DNA of 64,000 nt, taken from the NCBI RefSeq assembly GCF_014842915.1, contig NZ_JACYXI010000010.1:124001-188000 (forward strand), read 5' to 3'. Under the pieces are notes generated by a model, which did not search any database, was not told the origin of the DNA, and saw nothing but the letters and a program-made list of their open reading frames with translations. A program made the position numbers and the translations under genes. Positions 55,413 to 64,000 of the stretch are shown here, piece by piece; the first letter of the stretch is position 1; each line of letters opens with the position of its first letter. The DNA is from Roseibium litorale (GTDB taxonomy: Bacteria > Pseudomonadota > Alphaproteobacteria > Rhizobiales > Stappiaceae).

Positions 55413-58400
55413 ATGAAGTTCTCCCGCCTCCGGGTTGTCGGGTTCAAATCCTTCGTGGAGCCGATGGAATTTGTCATCGGCAAGGGGCTGACCGGCGTGG
55501 TCGGGCCAAATGGCTGCGGCAAGTCGAACCTGGTCGAGGCCCTGCGCTGGGTGATGGGGGAGAATTCCTACAAGAACATGCGCGCGTCCGGCATGGACGA
55601 CGTGATTTTCTCCGGCTCCCTCAACCGTCCGGCCCGCAACACCGCGGAAGTGACGCTGTTCCTGGAGAACCCCGACAGAACGGCTCCTGCTGCCTTCAAT
55701 GATGCGGATCTGCTTGAGGTCAGCCGCCGGATCGAGCGGGAATCCGGCTCCAATTACAAGATCAATGGCAAGGACGTGCGTGCCCGCGATGTGCAACTGC
55801 TCTTTGCTGATGCGTCGACCGGGGCAAGGTCTCCGGCGATGGTGCGGCAGGGGATGATCGGCGAGCTGATTTCCGCTAAGCCCACCTCCCGCCGCCAGAT
55901 CCTGGAAGAAGCTGCCGGGATCTCCGGTCTGCACAGCCGCCGCAAGGAAGCGGAAATGCGGTTGCGGGCGGCAGAGCAGAACCTGGAGCGCCTGGAAGAC
56001 GTTCTGGTTCAGATTGATGCGCAGGTGGAAAGCCTTCGCCGTCAGTCCCGACAGGCCTCCCGCTACCGCAATCTGTCTTCCGAGATCCGTGCGGCAGAAG
56101 CGACCATTCACTATTTGCGCTGGACCGAGGCAGGGAAGGTGCTTAGCGAGGCAGAAAGCCAGTTCAACGCGGCCCAGCAGCAGGTGGCCGAAGCGGCGAG
56201 CCTTCAGGCGGACAGCGCCAAGGTTCAGGCCATTGCCGCGCACAAGCTGCCGGAGTTGCGCGATGCGTCTGCCCGGGCGGGTGCTGTGCTACAGCGGTTG
56301 ATCATCGCCCGCAACGAGCTTGATTCCGAAGAGCGCCGGATCAAGGAACGGCTGCAGGACCTTGAACGCCGTCTGGTTCAACTCGTCGAAGACGTGAACC
56401 GCGAACAGCGGATGGTTTCTGAAAATGACGAAGTTCTCGAGCGGCTCAGTGAAGAGCGCGCCGAGCTTCTGGAGGAAAACGAGACGGTGCTGGAGCGGGC
56501 GGAGCTTGCCCGCGAGAAGGTGGTGGAAGCCGAAGAGCAGGTAAGCGAACTTGAGACCTCTCTGTCCGAACTGACCACCGCGCAGGCGCGGGCTGTGGCC
56601 GAGCGTCAGGCTCTCGAGCGCCGTGCTTCTGATAGCCGGCAGCGCTGCGAGCGGTTGTCTGCCCAGGTGTCGGAGGCCCGTCAGGCTCTGGATCAGCTTC
56701 TGGCGGAGCTCTCCGCCATCGACGGTATGAGCGAGCGCCAGGAAGAAGTCGAAATGGCGGGCGAGGCGCTGGCTGAAGCCGAAGCTGGCGTTGAGGAGGC
56801 GGAAGAGTGCACGCGTCTTGCCCGCGAGGGCGAGCAGTTGGCCCGTCAGCCGCTGGCCGAAGCGGAAAAGGCCCTGTCTGCCCTGGAAACCGAAGCGCGC
56901 ACGCTCGAAAAAGTGCTGAATGTGTCCTTTGGCGGCGAGTGGCCGCCGGTGGTGGATCAGCTCAAGGTCGAACCGGGTTTCGAGACGGCTCTGGGCGCGG
57001 CGCTTGGTGAAGACCTGGATGCTCCGCTGGATGCAGCGTCGCCTGTCCGCTGGGGGCGCGAGCTTGATGCATCCGGCGATCCAGCACTGCCTGCAGGCGT
57101 GAAGTCTCTTGCAAGTGTTGTCGAGGCTCCGGGTGTTCTCGCCCGCCGGCTCGCGCAAATCGGAATTGTGGAGACAGCACAAGGTCCGGATCTCCAGCGG
57201 CAGCTGAAGCCGGGGCAACGGATCGTCACCAAAGAAGGGGACCTGTGGCGCTGGGATGGCTTTGTCGTTGGCGCAGAGGCGCCGACCCCTGCCGCCCAGA
57301 GACTTGCCCAGACGAACCGGTTGGCCGAGCTGGTCGATCAGATCGAGACGGCAAGACTTCAGGCTGAAAGCCGGCGGGAGGCGCTTCAGGCGGCGGCCGA
57401 TCTTGTCCGTCAGGCCCAGGAAAACGAGCAGGCTGCCCGCCAGCGCACCCGTGAATGCCAGAAAGATCTGGCTGAGGCGCGCGAAGCCTTGGCGCGGGCT
57501 GAGCGTGCCATGTCACAGCTTGCCGCCCGCAAAAGCGCGGCGGAAGAACGGTCCCAGAGGCTCAGCGAAGAGGCTACAGAAGCCCGCGAGATCCTGACTG
57601 AAGTGGAAGAGGCCTTGGCCGAAGCTCCGGAAGTTCAAGGATTCGCGGATCAGATCAGCAAACTTCAGGGCGAGGTCTCCATGGCCCGCAGCGCGCTTGC
57701 TGAGGCAAGGGCCGTCTCTGAAGGCCTTGCCCGCGAACAGCTCATGCGCGACCGCCGGCTGGAAGCGATTGCCCGTGAATTTGACAGCTGGAAGACCCGT
57801 GCCGCCAATGCGGCTCAGCAGATTGCGGTTCTGAAAGAGCGCCAGCAGGAGGCCGAGGACGAGAAGATCGAGCTGATCGAAGCGCCGGAAGAAATTGAGC
57901 TGAAACGCCGGGATCTGTTCTCTGAAATCGCCAAGGCGGAAGAGGCCAAGAAAGAAGCGGATGACCAGCTGCAGCGGGCCGAAGCTGACCAGTCGGATGT
58001 CGACCGTGTCGCCCGGACCGCTCTTGAAGCCTTGTCGGCTGCCCGTGAGCAGAAGGTGCGCGCGGAAGAACGGCTTCAGGCGGCACGTGAACGCAAGGCC
58101 GCAATTGAGGCGCGTGTGGATGAGGATCTGGATGTGCCCATGTCGGCCTTGCCGGAACTGGCAGGCCTCCGGGATGGAGCTCCTCTACCGGACGCGGATG
58201 CGACGGAGCGCAAGCTGGACCGTCTGCGCCAGGAACGCGAGCGGCTTGGCGGGGTGAACCTGCGCGCGGAAGAGGAATTGCAGGAAATCGACCAGCAGCG
58301 GACCACGCTGACCAGCGAGCGGGATGACCTGATCGAGGCGATTCGCCGGCTTCGCACCGGGATCTCGAATCTCAACCGGGAAGCCCGCGAGCGGCTTCTG

Positions 58401-58871
58401 GCCTCCTTCGAAATCGTCAACGATCACTTCCAGCGGCTCTTTACCCATCTTTTTGGCGGGGGAACGGCAGAATTGCAGCTTGTTGATTCCGATGACCCGC
58501 TGGATGCGGGCCTTGAAATCATCGCCCGCCCTCCGGGCAAAAAGCCGCAGACCATGACGCTGCTGTCGGGTGGTGAACAGGCGCTGACAGCCATGGCGCT
58601 GATCTTCGCCGTGTTCCTGACCAACCCGGCGCCCATCTGCGTTCTGGACGAGGTGGACGCCCCGCTGGATGACGCCAATGTTGAGCGTTACTGCGACCTT
58701 CTGGATGAAATGTCGCGCCGGACGGAGACCCGTTTCGTGGTCATCACCCACAACCCGATTACCATGGCCCGGATGAACCGGCTATTCGGGGTAACCATGG
58801 CCGAGCGTGGCGTTTCGCAGCTTGTTTCGGTCGATCTGGAGACTGCCGAGCGATTCCGGGAAGCGGTTTGA
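55413..58871 (+). CDS. smc: Chromosome segregation protein SMC
   Basis: Structural maintenance of chromosomes ATPase, organising the nucleoid with ScpA/ScpB. 1152 residues. The Walker A GPNGCGKS is at residues 31-38 near the start. Two long coiled-coil arms (about 165-500 and 680-1000) flank a hinge (about 520-650). The C-terminal signature LSGGEQALTAMALIFAVF and Walker B ICVLDEVDAPLDDANV follow. ATG 55413 with GGGGAGGG upstream is used. No ScpA/ScpB genes are in this window. Identification is secure. Confidence 0.96.
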   Translation: MKFSRLRVVGFKSFVEPMEFVIGKGLTGVVGPNGCGKSNLVEALRWVMGENSYKNMRASGMDDVIFSGSLNRPARNTAEVTLFLENPDRTAPAAFNDADLLEVSRRIERESGSNYKINGKDVRARDVQLLFADASTGARSPAMVRQGMIGELISAKPTSRRQILEEAAGISGLHSRRKEAEMRLRAAEQNLERLEDVLVQIDAQVESLRRQSRQASRYRNLSSEIRAAEATIHYLRWTEAGKVLSEAESQFNAAQQQVAEAASLQADSAKVQAIAAHKLPELRDASARAGAVLQRLIIARNELDSEERRIKERLQDLERRLVQLVEDVNREQRMVSENDEVLERLSEERAELLEENETVLERAELAREKVVEAEEQVSELETSLSELTTAQARAVAERQALERRASDSRQRCERLSAQVSEARQALDQLLAELSAIDGMSERQEEVEMAGEALAEAEAGVEEAEECTRLAREGEQLARQPLAEAEKALSALETEARTLEKVLNVSFGGEWPPVVDQLKVEPGFETALGAALGEDLDAPLDAASPVRWGRELDASGDPALPAGVKSLASVVEAPGVLARRLAQIGIVETAQGPDLQRQLKPGQRIVTKEGDLWRWDGFVVGAEAPTPAAQRLAQTNRLAELVDQIETARLQAESRREALQAAADLVRQAQENEQAARQRTRECQKDLAEAREALARAERAMSQLAARKSAAEERSQRLSEEATEAREILTEVEEALAEAPEVQGFADQISKLQGEVSMARSALAEARAVSEGLAREQLMRDRRLEAIAREFDSWKTRAANAAQQIAVLKERQQEAEDEKIELIEAPEEIELKRRDLFSEIAKAEEAKKEADDQLQRAEADQSDVDRVARTALEALSAAREQKVRAEERLQAARERKAAIEARVDEDLDVPMSALPELAGLRDGAPLPDADATERKLDRLRQERERLGGVNLRAEEELQEIDQQRTTLTSERDDLIEAIRRLRTGISNLNREARERLLASFEIVNDHFQRLFTHLFGGGTAELQLVDSDDPLDAGLEIIARPPGKKPQTMTLLSGGEQALTAMALIFAVFLTNPAPICVLDEVDAPLDDANVERYCDLLDEMSRRTETRFVVITHNPITMARMNRLFGVTMAERGVSQLVSVDLETAERFREAV

Positions 58872-58985
58872 TAGGCCCTTCCAAGGGGTACATTGGCTCC
58901 AGCTATTCGACTTAAGGCTGGAGAAAAGCCGTCGTCTGCATTTTTATCATTTAAAATCAATAACTTAAATAACTATAGCCTGTTC

Positions 58986-59014
58986 TTGACAGGGCAGGGG
59001 GTGCCGACTATGGT
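58986..59014 (+). promoter_or_regulatory. Promoter of the atp operon
   Basis: TTGACA, a 17-base spacer and TATGGT form a good sigma-70-type promoter 62 bp before the atpI start. The -35 box is perfect and the -10 box has 4 of 6 matches. The region just upstream (58940-58980) is AT-rich (ATTTAAAATCAATAACTTAA). Confidence 0.65.
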
Positions 59015-59076
59015 GCGCCCGGCTTAAGGGGGCTTTTGGGCTGCCGGATTGAAAGTTGGGCGGGTGCGGAAAAGAC

Positions 59077-59466
59077 ATGGTTGGCTCTGCACAAGACGAT
59101 CCGAATTCTGATCCGAAAGACGAAGCTTCACAGGCGGAACTGTCTGAAAGGCGGGACCGGCTGAACCGGATGCTGGATGGCCGGCGCGAGGCTGAAGAAG
59201 CTGTCGCTGCTAAGGCTAAATCCAGTTCCACCGGTTACGGGAAAGCGATGAAACTGTCCTCGGACTTCATCGCCGGTATTGTGGTTGGGGGCGGTATCGG
59301 CTGGGCCATTGACCAGTGGTTTGGGACACTTCCCTTCGGGTTGGTGATCTTTTTATTACTGGGCTTTGCCGCAGGGGTCTTGAATGTTCTAAGGTCAGTA
59401 GGCTATGTCGCTGATCCGGAAGCAAGGCTAGGCGGCAAAAAGCCGGACGGCGACAGTTCCAAGTAA
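59077..59466 (+). CDS. atpI: AtpI/AtpZ-type ATP synthase accessory protein
   Basis: A 129-residue membrane protein that assists assembly of the c-ring. A polar N-terminus of about 60 residues (with DRLNRMLDGRREAEEAVAAK) is followed by two membrane helices (FIAGIVVGGGIGWAIDQWFG and FGLVIFLLLGFAAGVLNVLRSVG). Typical of alphaproteobacterial AtpI. ATG 59077 with GGAAAAG upstream is used. First gene of the F0 operon. Confidence 0.88.
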   Translation: MVGSAQDDPNSDPKDEASQAELSERRDRLNRMLDGRREAEEAVAAKAKSSSTGYGKAMKLSSDFIAGIVVGGGIGWAIDQWFGTLPFGLVIFLLLGFAAGVLNVLRSVGYVADPEARLGGKKPDGDSSK

Positions 59467-59518
59467 TTCCTGCGTCATGTGGCGCGCCCTGAGACGAACG
59501 AGCGAAGAAGGCTGACCG

Positions 59519-60268
59519 GTGGCGAACGATCCGATCCATCAGTTCCAGATCCACAAACTGTTTCCGATTGAAGTCGGCGGTATGGATTTCTCTTTTACCA
59601 ATTCCTCGCTGTTCATGGCGCTGACCGTGGCGGCGGCTTCCGCGTTCCTGATCTTCTCGACCAGTGGTCGTGGTCTGGTCCCGAGCCGCATGCAGTCCGT
59701 GTCGGAAATGGCCTATGAGTTCGTGGCGGGAATGCTGCGAAGTTCGGCGGGGACGGAAGGCATGCGCTTCTTCCCGTTGGTCTTCTCCCTGTTCATGTTC
59801 GTCCTGGTGGCAAACCTGTTCGGCATGTTCCCCTATTTCTTCACGATCACGAGCCACATCATCGTGACCTTCGCCCTGGCGATGCTGGTGATCCTGACAG
59901 TGACGATCTATGGCCTGATGCGCCACGGTCTGCACTTCTTCTCGCTGTTCGTCCCTTCGGGCGTTCCGGCCGCCCTCATTCCGATTGTGGCGCCGATCGA
60001 GATCATTTCGTTCCTTTCCCGTCCGGTCAGTCTCTCTGTTCGTCTTTTTGCGAACATGCTTGCCGGTCACATCACTCTGAAGGTGTTCGCAGGCTTCGTC
60101 GTGAGCCTGAGCGCAATGGGCGCAGTCGGCATCTTCGGTGCGGTTCTTCCGCTGGGAATGACGGTGGCGCTTACCGCGCTTGAATTCCTCGTCGCCTTCC
60201 TGCAGGCCTACGTCTTCACGGTCCTGACCTGCATGTATCTGAACGACGCCCTTCACCCGTCACACTAA
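59519..60268 (+). CDS. atpB: ATP synthase F0 subunit a
   Basis: Proton-channel subunit of F0. 249 residues; starts with GTG 59519 and has GAAGAAGG upstream. The essential Arg is in [18 protein letters not shown], preceded by [13 protein letters not shown]. The C-terminal [22 protein letters not shown] has the conserved Gln/Glu. Five to six helices. Confidence 0.96.
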   Translation: MANDPIHQFQIHKLFPIEVGGMDFSFTNSSLFMALTVAAASAFLIFSTSGRGLVPSRMQSVSEMAYEFVAGMLRSSAGTEGMRFFPLVFSLFMFVLVANLFGMFPYFFTITSHIIVTFALAMLVILTVTIYGLMRHGLHFFSLFVPSGVPAALIPIVAPIEIISFLSRPVSLSVRLFANMLAGHITLKVFAGFVVSLSAMGAVGIFGAVLPLGMTVALTALEFLVAFLQAYVFTVLTCMYLNDALHPSH

Positions 60269-60344
60269 GCATCACAAGTTCACGCGGCGCCTGACCGGCG
60301 TCGCCTGGTGAAATCTGCGAAAACACAATCTAGGAGCACGTGTC

Positions 60345-60569
60345 ATGGAAGCAGAAGCAGCAAAGTACATCGGCGCCGGTATCGCATGCCTCGGCATGGG
60401 TGGTGCAGCAATCGCACTCGGCACCATCTTCGGCAACTACCTGGCAGGCGCACTGCGCAACCCGACCGCTGCTGATGGCCAGTTCGGCCGTCTGGTTTTC
60501 GGCTTCGCCGTTACCGAAGCTCTGGGCATCTTCTCTCTGCTGATCGCCCTTCTTCTCCTTTTCGCGTAA
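60345..60569 (+). CDS. atpE: ATP synthase F0 subunit c
   Basis: Rotor subunit with the ion-binding carboxylate at E58 in [17 protein letters not shown]. 74 residues form a helical hairpin with a polar loop RNPTAADGQ. No Na+ signature around the carboxylate, so H+ is the likely coupling ion. In the F0 operon. Confidence 0.97.
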   Translation: MEAEAAKYIGAGIACLGMGGAAIALGTIFGNYLAGALRNPTAADGQFGRLVFGFAVTEALGIFSLLIALLLLFA

Positions 60570-60654
60570 GCAACCGCTAGACCCTAGCGAGTTTGACGCG
60601 ACTCCGGTGGCGGCGCCTTAACAGCGCCGCCTAACCGGAATTTGGAGACAGGAA

Positions 60655-61215
60655 ATGGCAAGCCAAACCCATTCTAACACCGAAGGCACGCACGAAGCGA
60701 TCGATGTGCCTGCGGGTGAGCACGGTGCGGGTTTCCCGCCGTTCGACAGCAATACGTTTGCGTCGCAGATCCTGTGGCTGGCCATCTTCTTTGGCCTGTT
60801 CTACTGGATCATGAAGAACGTGGCCGTCCCTCGGCTGGCTGGCATCCTTGAAGACCGCAAGGATCGCATTGCTGGTGATCTTGCTGAAGCAAACCGCCTC
60901 AAGCAGGAGACCGATGCAGCCATTGCAGCTTACGAGCAGGCTCTTGCCGAAGCCCGTAACAAGGCCCACGGCATTGCAGCTGACACGCGCGCAAAGCTGA
61001 AGGCCGAAAACGAAGCCCGCCGCGAAAAGGCAGAAGCAGACCTGGCTGTGAAGCTGGCCGCTGCCGAAAGCAACATCGCGGACATCAAGGCGAAAGCTTT
61101 GTCTCAGGTTGGCGAGATTGCCGGTGAAACCACCTCGGCTCTTGTCGAAGCTCTGGTTGGGAAGGCTCCCAAGGAAGCCGATCTGTCCAAGGCCGTCAAA
61201 GCTGCGATGAACTGA
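60655..61215 (+). CDS. atpF2: ATP synthase F0 subunit b'
   Basis: Peripheral stalk subunit of 186 residues. A polar lead and one helix (SQILWLAIFFGLFYWIMKNVAVPRLAGIL) are followed by a long charged coiled coil (EDRKDRIAGDLAEANRLKQ onward). It resembles the b' (AtpG/AtpF') of photosynthetic and alphaproteobacterial F0. Next to atpF, 10 bp apart. Confidence 0.93.
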   Translation: MASQTHSNTEGTHEAIDVPAGEHGAGFPPFDSNTFASQILWLAIFFGLFYWIMKNVAVPRLAGILEDRKDRIAGDLAEANRLKQETDAAIAAYEQALAEARNKAHGIAADTRAKLKAENEARREKAEADLAVKLAAAESNIADIKAKALSQVGEIAGETTSALVEALVGKAPKEADLSKAVKAAMN

Positions 61216-61225
61216 GGAGACGACC

Positions 61226-61705
61226 ATGGATGCAACATTCTGGGCCTTTGTAGGCCTCGTCATCTTCCTCGCAGCGATGGTCTGGATCAAGATTCCGTCG
61301 AAGATCGGTGGAGCTCTGGACAATCGTGCGGACGCCATCCGCGCTGAACTGGACGAAGCCCGCAAGCTTCGCGAAGAAGCTCAGGCGCTTCTGTCCGACT
61401 ATCAGCGCAAGCGCCACGAAGCCGAAGCCGAAGCGGAAGCCATCGTTGCGGAAGCGAACGCGGAAGCCGAGCGTCTGACCCTTGAGACCAATCAGGCTCT
61501 TGAAGAACTGATCGCACGCCGGACCAAGGCTGCGGAAGAGAAGATTTCCCAGGCTGAAACCCAGGCAATCTCCGAAGTTCGTGCCCGTGCAGCAGATATC
61601 GCTGTTGCCGCTGCCGAGCAGATCCTGTCTGCAACGGTGAAGGACAAGGTTGCTGACGATATTCTGTCCAAGAGCATCGATCAGGTTAAGGCAAAGCTGA
61701 ACTGA
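61226..61705 (+). CDS. atpF: ATP synthase F0 subunit b
   Basis: Peripheral stalk subunit of 159 residues. One N-terminal membrane helix (FWAFVGLVIFLAAMVWIKIPSKIG) and a coiled coil (RADAIRAELDEARKLREEAQ and onward). Ends the operon with a strong terminator. The F1 genes are not here. Confidence 0.95.
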   Translation: MDATFWAFVGLVIFLAAMVWIKIPSKIGGALDNRADAIRAELDEARKLREEAQALLSDYQRKRHEAEAEAEAIVAEANAEAERLTLETNQALEELIARRTKAAEEKISQAETQAISEVRARAADIAVAAAEQILSATVKDKVADDILSKSIDQVKAKLN

Positions 61706-61727
61706 TCCTTCGAGATCAAGCTTTTTG

Positions 61728-61754
61728 AAAAGCGGCCTCCGGGCCGCTTTTTTT
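61728..61754 (+). terminator. Rho-independent terminator of the F0 operon
   Basis: AAAAGCGGCC and GGCCGCTTTT form the stem with a short loop, followed by a T-run. It lies 22 bp after the atpF stop. The convergent rnhB gene ends about 75 bp further on. Confidence 0.9.
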
Positions 61755-61828
61755 ATGTTTGGTGGCGGGCGGGGAGCCGGTACCGTGACTGCATCCGCAT
61801 GGTGCGCTCCAGTTGACTTTTCAGCTGG

Positions 61829-62512
61829 TCAGCTCAGCAGATCGCGAATGGGCTTGAACGAGCGCCGGTGCAAAGCGCAGGGACCAAGCTCCAGAAGCGC
61901 AGCTTGATGGCGGGGCACCCCGTAGCCCTTGTGAACGGCAAAGCCGTAGCCCGGAAACGCCGCATCTGCCTGAACCATCATCCGGTCGCGCAGAACCTTG
62001 GCGATGATGGAGGCAGCTGCAATGGCAAGGCAACGTCCGTCCCCTTTGATGAGGCTCTGGCCGTCGATGCCGAGGCCGGGGGGAACATCCTTGCCATCCA
62101 CCATGACCATGCGGGGCGCATCGGGCAGTGCCTTGACCGCCCGCACCATGGCCGACAGGGTTGCTGCCCGGATGTTGCGCTGATCGATCGTGGCGGCGGA
62201 AGCACTGGCAATGCCGACCCGGGCACTCGTCATGATCTGGCCGAACAACATCTCGCGCTTGGCTTCCGTCAGTTTTTTGGAGTCGTTCAGCCCCTCAGGC
62301 ACCCGCTTGTAGTCGAGAATAACGGCCGCAGTAACAACTGGCCCGGCCCAGGGGCCGCGCCCCGCCTCGTCGACGCCGGCCATAAGCCCGTCAAATTGAG
62401 CCGCATGCATGCGCTCAAGTTTCAGATTTGGGGCATCGTCGAAACGAAGATCGAAGAGGGAAGGGGCGGAAAATCGGCTCATGGCCAGACACTGCCAATC
62501 TGCATCCGCCAC
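61829..62512 (-). CDS. rnhB: Ribonuclease HII
   Basis: Cleaves RNA:DNA hybrids and single ribonucleotides. 227 residues. Catalytic acids are in GVDEAGRGPWAGPVV (Asp-Glu) and MVDGKDVP (Asp), with the fourth in ADAAFPGYGF. It starts 8 bp after the stop of the radical SAM gene. GTG 62512 has GAGG 6 bases upstream; ATG 62482 is an alternative with no clear ribosome-binding site. Confidence 0.94.
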   Translation of the reverse strand: MADADWQCLAMSRFSAPSLFDLRFDDAPNLKLERMHAAQFDGLMAGVDEAGRGPWAGPVVTAAVILDYKRVPEGLNDSKKLTEAKREMLFGQIMTSARVGIASASAATIDQRNIRAATLSAMVRAVKALPDAPRMVMVDGKDVPPGLGIDGQSLIKGDGRCLAIAAASIIAKVLRDRMMVQADAAFPGYGFAVHKGYGVPRHQAALLELGPCALHRRSFKPIRDLLS

Positions 62513-62520
62513 GGCAAGCC

Positions 62521-63663
62521 TCAGCTGCCGAAGAGATCCAGTTGCACCCCGCCTTTTTGCGGCGAGATGAATTGTTCGCTGTCGAGCTTGCGCCGCCGCG
62601 TGTTGAGGCCCAGGCGTTTAGCGGCAAGCTGAAAGCGGCGGGCGATCTGATCCGCATAGGGGCCTTTGCCGCGCATGCGCTCGCCCCATTTGGCATCATA
62701 GTCCTTGCCGTCGCGCATGGAGCGGATGAGGCTCATGACATGACGGTACTTGTCCGGCCGCTCGCGCACCAGCCAATCGCGGAACAGTTCCGAGACTTCC
62801 AGCGGCAGCCTGAGCAGGATAAAGCCAGCCTCAGCCGCTCCGTGCTCATGAGCGGCCTCCAGAATGCTCTCCAGCTCGCTGTCGGTAAGGGCGGGGATCA
62901 CCGGGGCGATCATGACGGAAGTTGGAATGCCTGCGTCCGACAGGGCCTTCACGGCTTCCAGCCGCTTTGACGGGGTTGAGGCCCGTGGCTCCATCGCCCG
63001 GCAAAGCTTGCGGTCCAGCGTTGTGATGGAGAGGGCGACCTTGGCGAGATTGCGCTCCGCCATGCGCGACAGGATATCCGCATCCCGCGCGACCAGGGCA
63101 GACTTGGTGACGATGGCGACAGGATGATTGCACCGGTCCAGCACTTCAAGCACTTCGCGCATGATCTTGTAGCGCCGCTCAATGGGTTGATAGGGATCGG
63201 TGTTGGTGCCGATGGCAATCGGGCGCACCGTATAGCCGGGGCGGGACAGCTCGCGTTCAAGAAGCTCAGCTGCATTGGGTTTGGCAAAGAGACGGGTTTC
63301 GAAATCCAGTCCGGGAGACAGGCCCATGAAGGCGTGGCTGGGGCGGGCAAAGCAATAGATGCAGCCATGCTCGCAGCCCCGGTAGGGGTTCACGGAGCGG
63401 TCGAATGACAAATCGGGCGAAGCGTTCCGGGTTATGATGGTCCGGGCCCGCTCTTCCTGGACACTGGTCTTGAAGGCGGGCAGATCCTCAAGTCCGTCCC
63501 AGCCGTCGTCAAAGGCTTCGGTGGCGAGGCGCTCGAACCGTCCCGACATGTTGAGGCCCGCTCCGCGGCCTCTGCGGCGAGGTTCTGCAACTGTGGCCTG
63601 AGGCGCAGGTTGCTGTTCCAAATCCGGGTAAGTCTTTGAATCGTTTAGAGTGGGACGTGGCAT
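62521..63663 (-). CDS. PA0069-family radical SAM protein
   Basis: A 380-residue radical S-adenosylmethionine protein of the SplB-like group. The [4Fe-4S] motif is NPYRGCEHGCIYCFARPSH (C-x3-C-x2-C). The SAM domain includes SFDRSVNPYRGC, ATIVTKSALVARDADIL and IMIAPVIPALTD. A Cys-free C-terminus binds substrate. The Pseudomonas founder PA0069 has no known substrate. Co-located with rnhB in alphaproteobacteria. Confidence 0.93.
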   Translation of the reverse strand: MPRPTLNDSKTYPDLEQQPAPQATVAEPRRRGRGAGLNMSGRFERLATEAFDDGWDGLEDLPAFKTSVQEERARTIITRNASPDLSFDRSVNPYRGCEHGCIYCFARPSHAFMGLSPGLDFETRLFAKPNAAELLERELSRPGYTVRPIAIGTNTDPYQPIERRYKIMREVLEVLDRCNHPVAIVTKSALVARDADILSRMAERNLAKVALSITTLDRKLCRAMEPRASTPSKRLEAVKALSDAGIPTSVMIAPVIPALTDSELESILEAAHEHGAAEAGFILLRLPLEVSELFRDWLVRERPDKYRHVMSLIRSMRDGKDYDAKWGERMRGKGPYADQIARRFQLAAKRLGLNTRRRKLDSEQFISPQKGGVQLDLFGS

Positions 63664-63776
63664 GTGAGCGGGACTCGTTCCGTTCGCCTAGAACATAACG
63701 GGAACATTAATCCAAAGGTGCGATAATTCAAGGCGATCTTCTCGCAATCCAGCGAAAAAGCCGTTACAACATTGTC

Positions 63777-64000
63777 ATGATTACCGTGATCATCCCGACT
63801 TTGAACTCCGAGAAAGACCTAGCCCACACGCTGGCGGCCCTGGTTCCGGCGGCTGCTGAAGGCGTGGTCAAGGAAGTTGTCATTGTTGATGGAGGCTCTG
63901 CGGATCACACAGATCAGGTTGCAGATGCTGCTGGTTGCGAATGGCTGGCCATCCCGGCGAGCCGCGGCGAAAGAATGACGGCAGGTGTCAATCAGTCCCG
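63777..64000 (+). CDS. Family 2 glycosyltransferase (3' end cut by window)
   Basis: The N-terminal 74 residues are visible. They begin ITVIIPTLNSEKDLAHTLAALVPAAA, with EVVIVDGGSADHT (the GT2 nucleotide-sugar motif) and SRGERMTAGVNQ. This is like the TIGR04283-type glycosyltransferases of the rSAM/selenodomain-associated group. It ends at the edge of the window. Substrate is unknown. Confidence 0.85.
   Translation, partial: MITVIIPTLNSEKDLAHTLAALVPAAAEGVVKEVVIVDGGSADHTDQVADAAGCEWLAIPASRGERMTAGVNQS

Noticed and set aside
55441-55450. GTTCAAATCC resembling a tRNA T-arm
   Set aside because: It is in frame within smc (GFKSF) and no acceptor stem or anticodon arm surrounds it.
54528-56243. Long minus-strand frame across dsbA-like gene and smc
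   Set aside because: It overlaps two well-recognised genes on the other strand and shows no family motif.

Overview
This window is a stretch of chromosome from an alphaproteobacterium, most likely a marine member of the Hyphomicrobiales near Stappiaceae (Labrenzia/Roseibium/Stappia-like). This is inferred from gene content and order, not from a search: a CcrM adenine methyltransferase, an Irr-type iron box in front of bacterioferritin, DUF2093, DUF4170 and DUF983 proteins, an IalB protein, the ctaC-ctaD-ctaB-ctaG-ctaE order, ispH-thrB-rnhA, mutY-DUF721-dsbA-smc, and an F0 operon with separate b' and b subunits. Base composition is GC-rich throughout. I see no rRNA, tRNA, CRISPR array, prophage or intact insertion sequence.

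Layout. 1-5.4 kb: the end of pmbA/tldE, then a CysQ-like phosphatase, DUF4170, a DUF374 acyltransferase, waaA and lpxK (lipid A/Kdo assembly), with DUF2093 convergent. 5.7-9.7 kb: tldD, a HAD hydrolase and a CPA2 cation/proton antiporter. 9.8-17.6 kb: ialB, then the aa3 cytochrome c oxidase operon with assembly factors, DUF983 and SURF1. A perfect FNR/FixK-type box lies between ialB and ctaC. 17.6-26.4 kb: peroxiredoxin, a DsbD-alpha-like periplasmic protein, YqgE, threonine synthase, an M16 peptidase, a GNAT acetyltransferase and a large membrane PAS-GGDEF-EAL protein. 26.4-29.8 kb: ispH-thrB-rnhA-lipid kinase on the minus strand.

30-37.7 kb: a lipoprotein, a tandem glycine riboswitch and the glycine cleavage operon (gcvT, gcvH, an OsmC protein, and a two-subunit P-protein gcvPA/gcvPB), then a DUF1176 protein. 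37.9-44.1 kb: tetR-yciI under a 41-bp palindrome, an orphan 119-residue protein, tyrS with an apparent Tyr/Phe-coding leader peptide and attenuator, a second GGDEF-EAL protein, and ccrM. 44.4-51.5 kb: an amino-acid ABC permease and binding protein, a 266-bp element with terminal inverted repeats, AMP nucleosidase, a low-complexity polyproline/collagen-like protein, bacterioferritin under an Irr box, and a 2OG-Fe(II) oxygenase. 51.7-64 kb: mutY, DUF721, an esterase, dsbA, smc, the F0 ATP synthase operon, rnhB, a radical SAM protein and the start of a family 2 glycosyltransferase.

Most of the window is core metabolism, respiration and envelope biogenesis. The two observations I consider most worth pursuing are the tyrS leader/attenuator (39.46-39.62 kb), where four mutually exclusive pairing segments surround a short Tyr-rich reading frame that seems to start at the transcript's first base, and the 660-residue protein at 48.3-50.3 kb, with three polyproline runs, a glycine-rich tract and repeated helical modules of unknown function.
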